The notes under the pieces are model-generated. The model had not been told where the DNA came from. It saw only the letters and a program-made list of their open reading frames with translations, and made no database searches. A stretch of DNA of 7,565 nt, taken from the NCBI GenBank assembly GCA_003154025.1, contig PMCE01000059.1:1801-9365 (forward strand), in the 5' to 3' direction. A program made the translations under genes and the position numbers. Below, one piece after another: positions 1 through 5,712 of the stretch. The number at the start of each line of letters is the position of its first letter. The first letter of the stretch is position 1. The stretch is from Syntrophaceae bacterium. Its GTDB lineage: Bacteria; Desulfobacterota; SM23-61.

Positions 1-161
1 CTCGCCATCACTTTCTCATCCTTGGGAGGGCCCCGATTCAATATGAATTTTGATTACGGACCGATCTCCGAGCTTCAGGAAAATTTCTGAGATGGAAAGC
101 AAATCCAAGCCTCAATTACCGATATAAATCTGTACCGTCTGACAAAAGCTGTGCCCGACGT
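1..161. other. Edge sequence with no recognised gene
   Basis: No gene can be assigned here. On the plus strand, frame 1 is open from the window edge to a TGA at 88-90 and contains an ATG at 43, with GGGAGG at 26-31 about 11 bases before it. That ATG would encode only 15 residues. The same frame continues open after the TGA to another TGA at about 229-231, with no good start codon. This could be one decayed reading frame split by a stop, or chance. I recognise no family in either half. The minus strand has no long open frame either. The stretch is more AT-rich than the neighbouring genes, as expected for non-coding or decaying DNA. Confidence 0.3.
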
Positions 162-608
162 TTACAGGAAGGAAGCGTTGACCTGGATCGACGCGGCGCG
201 AAATATGAAATCCTGGCTTTCATCGATCAGGTGAGAGATGAAAATGTGCCCCATGAATTGAAAAGGGTACCGGCCGTGGAAGGCAGGGGGCCTTTTCTCC
301 GCCCTGGCCTTCAGGGCTTCGCGGAAATCATCGGTCCCAGAATCCTGCCGAAGGCCCTCGTTCTGCCGATCCAAAGTTTGGGGGACGGCCTCGAGCAGAG
401 GCTCGTGAAGCGCCCGCTTGGCCATGCGGACAGCCATCCATGCGCCCGCGGGCGGGATCAGCCTCAACGCCATCTCCCGGGCGCAGGGGATCAACGGGTC
501 GCGGGAATCAGGGTCTTTGGCCCCGGTCAGGATCATGACCCTCGCGCCTTCATCCCTTTCCATGGCCTCCACCGTCTCAAAGAGCTCCACAAAGGTGCAG
601 GGGCTCAT
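162..608 (-). pseudogene. Enoyl-CoA hydratase/isomerase remnant, internally deleted
   Basis: The frame encodes 148 residues that match two separated parts of the crotonase (enoyl-CoA hydratase/isomerase) fold. Residues 1-30, ending ARVMILTGA, match the N-terminal helix and strand that precede the first oxyanion-hole loop. Residues about 43-113 match the family's C-terminal end: a helix with the usual MAKRAL segment, then TDDFREAL and the closing KRPPAFHGR. The 100 or more residues expected between them, which hold both oxyanion-hole segments and the acidic catalytic positions, are missing, so the product cannot be an active crotonase. Homology also runs upstream of the ATG: the in-frame codons before it read KRKNAM, like the family's usual KRNAM/L. 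A TGA at 645-647 then cuts the frame, so the first strand is lost too. About 35 unrelated residues follow the normal FHGR end, so the original stop is also gone. Several lesions point to a pseudogene. A live small protein is unlikely. Confidence 0.75.
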
Positions 609-636
609 GGCATTTTTTCTTTTCGGGGTATTGAAA

Positions 637-706
637 GTGAATGGTCAATAACCAATTATCAATCATCAATTTTCGATGTTCATTGCCCAATGTCCATTGC
701 TCATTG
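637..706 (-). repeat. Degenerate heptamer tandem array, 10 units
   Basis: Ten consecutive 7-base units fill this gap exactly. Read on the plus strand they are GTGAATG, GTCAATA, ACCAATT, ATCAATC, ATCAATT, TTCGATG, TTCATTG, CCCAATG, TCCATTG and CTCATTG. The third to seventh bases are held close to CAATG or its complement CATTG, while the first two vary. Because CAATG and CATTG are complementary, neighbouring units can form small hairpins, for example CATTGCCCAATG at 681-692. The array starts 2 bases after the nitrilase stop codon and ends at the truncated N-terminus of the crotonase remnant. It resembles the STRR (short tandemly repeated repetitive) heptamers described in cyanobacteria in kind, not in sequence. 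No function can be read from it. Confidence 0.8.
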
Positions 707-708
707 AT

Positions 709-1770
709 TTATTGGTTCCTTTGAACCTTCTCGGCGATCCGTTCCACCAGAGACTTGAGTTCTTCAAATTCCTTCTTGCCTGCCGATGGTCCGCTTTCTG
801 CGCCTTGCCCTTCCCAGATGGGCTTCAAAGGACGGCGGTTGAGATTGAGGGAGAGGACGTCGAAGCGCTGGTAGTGCCCCGCGATGTCGTGCTGCAGTTT
901 CGGCACGATGATTTTTTCGATGTCGATTTCGGCGATGACCATCCCCTCTTCGTTGGGGTCCAGGGGACCGGCCAGGCGCTTGCCGTCCGGCCCGTAAATG
1001 GCGGTCAACCCGATACTCCCGTTGCTGACCATTCGCCTCTTTTCTTCCGTATCTCCGAGGATTTTGGCGACTTCCGGGGTGAAGATGGAACAGGAAACCA
1101 CGTTGAAGAGTTTTCCTTCGAAGGCATGGGCGGCGCTGCGGATCTCGATGGCGTGGGCCAGGTCGTATTTGGATTCATCGCCCGCGGGCTGGCCCGGATA
1201 ATTGGCGATGTGGACCTGTTCTCCCTGGCCAATCAAGGCATACCGGGCGAGGCTGTTGGTATTCTCCCCGCAGTTCAGCATGCCCAGTTTGCCGATATCC
1301 GTGGAGTATACTTTCAGGGTGGACCCGTCTCCCCCTCCCCAGGTGAGTTTTTCCGCAAAGGTGGGGACCAGTTTCCGGTGGGCGCCCAGGATCTTTCCTT
1401 TCCGGTCGATGAGGACGTTGGTGTTGAAAATCGTTCCCAGGGTCTCGGGGACTTTTTCGTTGATGCCCATCACGACGTAAGCATTCACTCTCCGGGCACA
1501 CTCGCAGACCCGGTCCATGGCCGGGCTGGGAATCTCTACGGAATTCTTGACCAGTTCCTGGAAGTATTTATGCCCCCGGTAGGGGTTGTCGAGGCGGTGC
1601 CACCAGGGATAGGCGGGAATGTAGACCTCGGGGAAAGCGATGAGCTCGGCTCCCTTACCGGCTGCTTCTTCGATCAAACGGCAGGACTTGTCCACCGTGG
1701 CTTCCCGGTTCATAAAAACGGGGGCGGCTTGAATGGCTGCGGCTTTGAATTTCGGAAAAGTATCTCCCAT
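709..1770 (-). CDS. Nitrilase (carbon-nitrogen hydrolase superfamily)
   Basis: This 353-residue protein has the normal length of a bacterial nitrilase. These enzymes hydrolyse an organic nitrile to the carboxylic acid and ammonia through a cysteine thioimidate, usually in the cytoplasm as large spiral oligomers. The catalytic triad is visible: E48 in AFPEVYIPAYPWW, K133 in AHRKLVPT and C167 in LNCGENTN. The structural glutamate E140 sits in the TFAEKLTWGGGDGS segment. The GHYQRFDVL block at 298-306 is the usual C-terminal nitrilase signature, followed by a charged tail. There is no signal peptide. The residue after the nucleophile is glycine (CGEN), whereas many characterised nitrilases have tryptophan (CWEN). 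This form also exists in the family, but the substrate (aliphatic, aryl or arylaceto-nitrile) cannot be told from sequence. The ATG at 1768-1770 is preceded by AAAAGGAG at 1778-1785 with 7-base spacing, which fixes the start. The gene appears monocistronic and divergent from rmuC. Confidence 0.92.
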   Translation of the reverse strand: MGDTFPKFKAAAIQAAPVFMNREATVDKSCRLIEEAAGKGAELIAFPEVYIPAYPWWHRLDNPYRGHKYFQELVKNSVEIPSPAMDRVCECARRVNAYVVMGINEKVPETLGTIFNTNVLIDRKGKILGAHRKLVPTFAEKLTWGGGDGSTLKVYSTDIGKLGMLNCGENTNSLARYALIGQGEQVHIANYPGQPAGDESKYDLAHAIEIRSAAHAFEGKLFNVVSCSIFTPEVAKILGDTEEKRRMVSNGSIGLTAIYGPDGKRLAGPLDPNEEGMVIAEIDIEKIIVPKLQHDIAGHYQRFDVLSLNLNRRPLKPIWEGQGAESGPSAGKKEFEELKSLVERIAEKVQRNQ

Positions 1771-1777
1771 GGGTAGA

Positions 1778-1785
1778 CTCCTTTT
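1778..1785 (-). promoter_or_regulatory. Nitrilase ribosome binding site with a complementary leader segment
   Basis: AAAAGGAG lies 7 bases before the nitrilase ATG and decides that start. In the same leader RNA, the segment at 1808-1814 reads CTCCTTT, an exact 7-base complement of AAAGGAG (1778-1784), separated by 23 bases. Pairing of the two would hide the ribosome binding site. The complement overlaps the edge of the long hexamer inverted repeat, so the two folds compete. The complementarity is seen directly; a regulatory role is inference. Confidence 0.55.
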
Positions 1786-1883
1786 AGTGAAAGTGTAAGT
1801 GAAAGTGAAAGGAGGCGCTGGTCAAGGTGAAAGGTCTGTTTGCCCCTTTCGCTTGCACTTGCACTTTCACTTTCACTTTCACT
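1786..1883. repeat. Inverted repeat of GTGAAA hexamers in the nitrilase leader
   Basis: The left arm (1786-1811) is a run of AGTGAA-type hexamers on the plus strand, with one variant unit AGTGTA. The right arm (1846-1883) is the same hexamer in reverse complement (TTTCAC), its inner units drifting to TTGCAC and TTTCGC. The outer 22 bases of the arms pair with one mismatch, around a loop of about 34 bases that contains one further GTGAAA copy. If the promoter at 1904-1932 is used, the whole hairpin is transcribed in the roughly 127-base nitrilase leader, and its 3' arm ends directly against the AAAAGGAG ribosome binding site. The period-6 build differs from the period-7 arrays elsewhere in the window. 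Confidence 0.8.
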
Positions 1884-1903
1884 ATTTCCCTCCGTTCAAG
1901 GAC

Positions 1904-1932
1904 AATCTAGGATAATTAACCCACGGTGTCAA
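1904..1932 (-). promoter_or_regulatory. Sigma70-like promoter for the nitrilase
   Basis: On the minus strand, a perfect -35 TTGACA (1927-1932) is followed after exactly 17 bases by TAGATT (1904-1909), a 4 of 6 match to TATAAT. The spacer is AT-rich near the -10 box. The expected start of transcription is near 1897, giving a leader of about 127 bases that includes the hexamer inverted repeat. Orientation and position suit the nitrilase. No equally good promoter was seen for rmuC in the same gap. Confidence 0.6.
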
Positions 1933-1956
1933 TTTCAAAGTGGGGGGATACCATTC

Positions 1957-1968
1957 TTTATCGATAAA
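1957..1968. promoter_or_regulatory. Perfect 12-bp palindrome, possible operator
   Basis: TTTATCGATAAA is a perfect palindrome in the divergent gap, about 25 bases upstream of the nitrilase -35 box, a typical place for an activator site. It also lies upstream of rmuC. The sequence is AT-rich and short, and no regulator gene is present in the window, so it may be chance. Confidence 0.3.
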
Positions 1969-2028
1969 TGATAAGATTTCCGTGAATTCTAGAAATACCA
2001 GGGTGCGGAAAAACTCACATCCACCGGC

Positions 2029-2118
2029 ACTCCCGCGAAAGCGGGAGTCTAGAGGGGGTTGAAAGGACTGGATTCCCGCTCCCTGCTTAAGACATGCAGG
2101 GACAGGTTTCGCGGGAAT
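2029..2118. repeat. Pair of related palindromic hairpins (GCGGGA-type element)
   Basis: The first hairpin is ACTCCCGC-GAAA-GCGGGAGT (2029-2048), a perfect 8-bp stem closed by a GNRA-type tetraloop. The second has outer arms ATTCCCGC (2072-2079) and GCGGGAAT (2111-2118). Nested inside it is another perfect stem, TCCCTGC (2080-2086) with GCAGGGA (2096-2102). Read in reverse complement, the second element has the same ends as the first, but with the inner hairpin inserted between the GAAA and the closing arm. Elements with ATTCCC...GGGAAT arms recur in many bacterial genomes, for example the dRS3 repeats of Neisseria, so this is probably a dispersed repeat family. It lies just before rmuC and would be in its leader if transcription starts further upstream. 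Confidence 0.7.
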
Positions 2119-2178
2119 GACAGCCTACAACCCCAAGAGGACTTTTCCAGCGACTTGTTACGGGGTGGAGTCAAAGAG

Positions 2179-3750
2179 ATGGACAACCCGATCGTTTATC
2201 CTTTTCTGCTGGGGGCCCTGATTCTGGGCGCGTATCTATCCTGGTTGATTATGCGCGGAAAGATCCGGGAAACCAGGATTGCGGGCGACTCTGAGAAAGC
2301 TATCCTGGAAGAGCGCCTCCTGGGGAGGGAACAGCAGAATCAGGAACTGAAGGCCTTGGCGGAAAAGCTCTCCACGGAGATGAACCGCCAAAGGGATGAG
2401 CTGAGGGCGGAGTCAGAGAGAAGGTCTGCCGCCGAAGAGAGGAATCTGAGAATCCCGGATCTGGAAGCGGATCTGAAGGGAAGGGAGGAACATCTTGCCA
2501 GACTCCAGGAAGAAACGACCGACCTGAAGACCCGGCTTTCCGAGCTGGAGACCAAGCTGGGAGAAGAGCGGAAAACGGCGGAAGAAAAGCTCGCTCTGCT
2601 GGACGAGGCGCAGCAAAAACTCTCCGATACGTTCAAGGCCCTTTCAGCCGAGGCCCTGAGGACCAACAACCAGTCCTTCCTGGACCTGGCCAAGGCCAAC
2701 TTGGAGAAATTCCAGGAGGGGGCGAGGGGGGACCTGGAGATGCGGCAGAAGGCCATCGATGTCCTGGTCCAGCCCCTGAAAGAGTCCCTGGAGAAAGTGG
2801 ACACCAAGATCCAGGAGATCGAAAAGACCCGCACCACGGCCTACGCGACCCTGACGGAACAGATCAAGATGCTCGCCGCCAGTCAGTCCCAGCTCCAGGG
2901 CGAGACGGGCAACCTGGTGAAGGCGCTGCGGAGCCCGACGGTCCGTGGAAGGTGGGGGGAAATTCAGCTGAAGAGGGTGGTGGAGATCGCCGGAATGCTG
3001 GAATATTGCGATTTCTTCCAGCAGGAGTCGGTGACCACGGAAGACGGGCGGCTGCGCCCGGACATGGTGGTCAAACTGCCCAACAACAAGAATGTAGTCG
3101 TCGATTCCAAGGCCCCTTTACAGGCCTATTTGGAGGCTTTGGAAGCTTCCGATGAGGGAATCCGGCTGCAGAAGCTCAAGGAGCATGCCGGGCAGATTCG
3201 GAGCCATCTCACCAAATTGAGCACCAAAGCCTACTGGGATCAGTTCAAGCCCAGCCCGGAGTTTGTGATTCTGTTTTTGCCCGGGGAAATATTTTTCAGC
3301 GCCGCCCTGGAACAGGACCCGAGCCTGATCGAAGCCGGCGTGGCCCAGAGGGTCATCCTGGCAACCCCGACCACTTTGATCGCTCTCCTGCGGGCCGTGG
3401 CCTACGGCTGGCGGCAGGAACAGGTTGCCGCCAACGCGCAGGCCATCAGCGAGCTGGGAAGAAATCTCTATGAAAGGCTGCGCACCCTGAGCGGGCACTT
3501 CACGGACCTTCGCCGGGGCCTGGATCGGGCGGTGGACGCCTACAACAAGGCCGTCGGCTCCTTCGAGGGAAGGGTCATGGTCTCGGCCCGGAAATTCAAG
3601 GAGCTGGGAGCCGCAACGGATGAAGAGATCGAGGCTTTGGATTTAGTCGACAAATCGACCCGGCCCATGGCCGAAGACAACCTGCCGTCGGGCGCCGATA
3701 TTCCTGCGAGGGAAGGGGAAGTCAGGGCGCTGCCCGGGGGGGAAGAGTGA
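2179..3750 (+). CDS. rmuC: RmuC-family DNA recombination protein
   Basis: This 523-residue protein matches RmuC, a family in which loss of the Escherichia coli member raises inversion between short inverted repeats; a nuclease role is inferred from its PD-(D/E)XK-like fold. Residues about 4-26 form one N-terminal membrane helix. Residues about 28-240 are a charged heptad-rich coiled coil. The core, about 240-480, carries GRWGEIQL (from residue 257), then RPDM with D295, then VVVDSK with D309 and K311, which fit the PD...DxK active-site pattern. The last 40 residues are an acidic, low-complexity tail. The E. coli protein is about 475 residues, so this one is a little longer, mainly in the coiled coil and tail. 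The chosen ATG at 2179 has GGTGGAG 8 bases before it and starts directly with the membrane helix. The open frame runs back to a TTG at 2059, but that stretch lies inside the palindromic repeat. No partner genes are adjacent. Confidence 0.9.
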   Translation: MDNPIVYPFLLGALILGAYLSWLIMRGKIRETRIAGDSEKAILEERLLGREQQNQELKALAEKLSTEMNRQRDELRAESERRSAAEERNLRIPDLEADLKGREEHLARLQEETTDLKTRLSELETKLGEERKTAEEKLALLDEAQQKLSDTFKALSAEALRTNNQSFLDLAKANLEKFQEGARGDLEMRQKAIDVLVQPLKESLEKVDTKIQEIEKTRTTAYATLTEQIKMLAASQSQLQGETGNLVKALRSPTVRGRWGEIQLKRVVEIAGMLEYCDFFQQESVTTEDGRLRPDMVVKLPNNKNVVVDSKAPLQAYLEALEASDEGIRLQKLKEHAGQIRSHLTKLSTKAYWDQFKPSPEFVILFLPGEIFFSAALEQDPSLIEAGVAQRVILATPTTLIALLRAVAYGWRQEQVAANAQAISELGRNLYERLRTLSGHFTDLRRGLDRAVDAYNKAVGSFEGRVMVSARKFKELGAATDEEIEALDLVDKSTRPMAEDNLPSGADIPAREGEVRALPGGEE

Positions 3751-3755
3751 AGGCA

Positions 3756-3862
3756 ATTGCGGATTGCCGATTGCGAATTGCGGATTGAAAAGAGAAGCAA
3801 AGAATACAAGGGAATCATGCGGATTGCGGATTGAACGGAAAAGCAAAGAGTACCGGGAAGTA
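3756..3862 (+). repeat. ATTGCGG heptamer array inside a 46-bp imperfect direct repeat
   Basis: Starting 5 bases after the rmuC stop, five heptamers run in register: ATTGCGG, ATTGCCG, ATTGCGA, ATTGCGG, ATTGAAA (3756-3790). A second short run (ATGCGG, ATTGCGG, ATTGAAC) lies at 3817-3836. The two are part of a larger unit. From 3777 and again from 3823, the order is ATTGCGGATTGAA, then a purine-rich stretch, then AGCAAAGA and a GGGAA-type end, repeating at a 46-base interval with scattered mismatches. A weaker third copy starts near 3863 (ATTGCGGCCTGAA), and GCGGAATGCGGA near 3903-3914 is a fading fourth. The structure suggests slippage or duplication of an older heptamer run. No reading frame or RNA gene is convincing here. 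Confidence 0.75.
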
Positions 3863-4100
3863 TTGCGGCCTGAAAGACTGCGCAGGGAACGCCGGAAAAT
3901 AGTGCGGAATGCGGACTAGACTGGAACCGAAAAATAAATCCTTGGCCTTTTCCCGGCAGGCCGGAAAGTTCCTGGCTGACCTCGGGACCACCTTTCCCCT
4001 CTATCATGATCCCACCGTTCCCTTTCGACTTCTTTTCCCTCCTCTTGTTTCCTGAAAAAATCATGCACGACCTTCTCCCCGGCGCGAAAGCGAGCCATGG
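3863..4100. other. Non-coding gap upstream of the MFS gene
   Basis: After the fading repeat copies to about 3920, this stretch holds no gene I can support. Plus-strand composition becomes strongly pyrimidine-rich from about 3980 to 4080. A minus-strand frame across it overlaps the repeats and the start of the MFS gene and looks like no known protein. No clear -35/-10 pair was found for the downstream gene, and there is no T-run terminator after rmuC. Confidence 0.4.
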
Positions 4101-4139
4101 GTGAAGAAAATAATTTTCCATAAGGGACGATCAAGCCGG

Positions 4140-5510
4140 ATGAATCCTCCACTCAATAAGCGTACAGCCCTGGCCGTAACCACCGCCGCCGTGTTTCTAA
4201 CCCCTTTCGCGGCTACTTCGATCAATATCGCCCTTCCCTCGATCGGGCGGGACCTGGCGATGAACGCCATCATGTTGAGCTGGGTCCCCACGGCATACCT
4301 GCTCTCGGCCGCCATGTTTCTGCTTCCCTGCGGACGGATCGCCGACATCTACGGCCGGAAAAAAGTTTTCTTTTACGGGATCGCCGTCTTTACGCTGGGG
4401 GCCCTCCTGTCGGGCCTGGCCCAATCGTCGCGGGGGTTGATTCTCTTCCGCATCATTCAGGGCTTCGGCTCCTCGATGATCTTCGGGACGGCCGTGGCCA
4501 TTGTCACCTCCATATTCGACGAAGGAGAGAGGGGCAAGGCCCTGGGGATCAGCGTGGCCTCGGTATACCTGGGCCAGGCCTTGGGACCCTTCATCGGAGG
4601 GTTCTTAACGGAGCACCTGGGCTGGCGGTCCATTTTCCTGGCCACCGTGCCCCTGGGGATTATCCTCCTGGTCCTCATCTTCACGGTCCTGAAACAGGAG
4701 TGGGCCGGGGCCCGAGGGGAGCGTTTCGACTGGGTAGGGTCCTTCATCTACAGCCTCACCCTCGTGGCGATCATGTCCGGGTTTTCCCTTTTGCCCCGGA
4801 TCACCGGAGGCTTGATCATCACCCTGGGAGGTTGCGGACTGCTTGCCTTTATTCTATGGGAATTGAGGGAAAAAAGCCCGCTCCTCAATATCAATCTCTT
4901 CCTGCAAAACCGGGTCTTTGCCTTCTCCAATCTGGCCGCGCTGATCAACTTCAGCGCCACCTTCGCGGTCAGCTTCCTCCTAAGCCTGTTCCTCCAATAC
5001 ATAAAGGGCTATTCGCCGCTGCATGCCGGTTCCATCCTCATCTTCCAGCCCGTGACGCAGGTTATCTTCTCGCCTTTTGCCGGCCGTCTTTCCGACCGCA
5101 TGGAACCGCGGACCCTGTCCTCCATCGGCATGGCCTTCACCGCCGCCGGCCTTCTCCTGCTGATCTTCCTGAAAGAGGAAACCGGCCTGTCCTATATCAT
5201 CCCCTGCCTTCTTCTCCTCGGCTTGGGGATAGCCCTATTCTCCCCGCCCAACACCAATGCGATCATGTCCTCGGTGGAAAAGAGATTTTACGGGGTCGCC
5301 TCGGGAACTACCGCCACCATGCGGGTCATCGGCCAGATGTTGAGCATGGGAATTGCCACTCTGATTTTCGCTCTGTATATCGGCCCCGTGCAGATCAACG
5401 CCGCTTCCCATTCGCTTTTCTTGGAGAGCCTTGAGGCGGCCTTTGCCGTCTTCACCGTCCTCAGCTTCGGGGGCATATTCGCCTCGCTCGCCCGGGGCAG
5501 GCTGCGCTGA
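4140..5510 (+). CDS. MFS efflux transporter, DHA2 (14-helix, EmrB/QacA-like)
   Basis: This 456-residue inner-membrane protein belongs to the major facilitator superfamily. Hydrophobic segments can be counted as 14 helices, which with motif C points to the DHA2 drug:proton antiporter group. Substrate is unknown. Motif A is GRIADIYGRKK at 65-75, with a second-half copy GRLSDRMEPR at 315-324. Motif B arginine is R104 in LILFRIIQGFG. Antiporter motif C is GQALGPFIGG at 145-154, ending helix 5. The helix 1 motif that normally reads LDxTxxNVALP is FAATSINIALP here, so the usual aspartate is alanine. The start is uncertain. The ATG at 4140 gives a conventional N-terminus but has only a distant AAGGGA (4122-4127). 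A GTG at 4101 in the same frame would add 13 basic residues and has no better ribosome binding site. The gene stands alone on this strand and is convergent with the MBL-fold gene. No regulator is adjacent. Confidence 0.9.
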   Translation: MNPPLNKRTALAVTTAAVFLTPFAATSINIALPSIGRDLAMNAIMLSWVPTAYLLSAAMFLLPCGRIADIYGRKKVFFYGIAVFTLGALLSGLAQSSRGLILFRIIQGFGSSMIFGTAVAIVTSIFDEGERGKALGISVASVYLGQALGPFIGGFLTEHLGWRSIFLATVPLGIILLVLIFTVLKQEWAGARGERFDWVGSFIYSLTLVAIMSGFSLLPRITGGLIITLGGCGLLAFILWELREKSPLLNINLFLQNRVFAFSNLAALINFSATFAVSFLLSLFLQYIKGYSPLHAGSILIFQPVTQVIFSPFAGRLSDRMEPRTLSSIGMAFTAAGLLLLIFLKEETGLSYIIPCLLLLGLGIALFSPPNTNAIMSSVEKRFYGVASGTTATMRVIGQMLSMGIATLIFALYIGPVQINAASHSLFLESLEAAFAVFTVLSFGGIFASLARGRLR

Positions 5511-5642
5511 TGGCTTCGCTATCACCCCATCTCCTCCCTGGCATTCTTCGGGGGGGGAATTTGAGGGGGTGGAGGCCGAAGCCCGCCTAACGGCTCGGTT
5601 CCAACTTATTCGCCGATCCATATTTTTGGGGCGCCTCGAAAA

Positions 5643-5672
5643 AAAGGCAGAGTCATTCCTGACTCTGCCTTT
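5643..5672 (-). terminator. Rho-independent terminator between convergent genes
   Basis: A perfect 12-bp stem, AAAGGCAGAGTC (5643-5654) with GACTCTGCCTTT (5661-5672), encloses a 6-base loop. On the minus strand the stem runs into seven T residues (5645 back to 5639), making a strong intrinsic terminator 40 bases after the MBL-fold gene. On the plus strand only three T residues follow the stem, so it may end MFS transcription less efficiently. The plus-strand stretch 5511-5642 before it holds nothing else I recognise. Confidence 0.9.
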
Positions 5673-5712
5673 CCGCCCCAAGCTTGGAGACGGGTTTCCC
5701 TGCCGGGAGCCG

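Noticed and set aside
676..1776. Long plus-strand open frame of 366 codons over the nitrilase
   Set aside because: It is antisense to a complete nitrilase with all catalytic residues, and its product resembles nothing known.
1827..1910. 27-codon plus-strand frame with GTG start and AAAGGAGG (1808-1815) upstream
   Set aside because: It reads straight through the hexamer repeat (Thr-Phe-Thr-Phe) and the spacing is long; the Shine-Dalgarno-like block comes from the repeat itself.
2059..2178. N-terminal extension of RmuC from a TTG codon
   Set aside because: The stretch is the palindromic repeat translated, and the ATG at 2179 has a ribosome binding site and begins directly at the membrane helix.
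3756..3862. CRISPR-like array
   Set aside because: Units are 7 bases, with a 46-base secondary period and imperfect copies; there are no conserved repeats with unique spacers and no cas genes.
3941..3965. TTTCC...GGAAA inverted repeat upstream of the MFS gene
   Set aside because: Only five consecutive pairs with mismatches inside and no T-run; not a supportable terminator or operator.
3540..4121. Minus-strand frame of 193 codons over the rmuC end and its 3' repeats
   Set aside because: Its repeated Ile-Arg-Asn/Ser-Ala stretch is the heptamer array translated, and the remainder is antisense to rmuC.
4097..4123. Eight-codon leader peptide ahead of the MFS gene
   Set aside because: No ribosome binding site and no attenuator hairpin after it.
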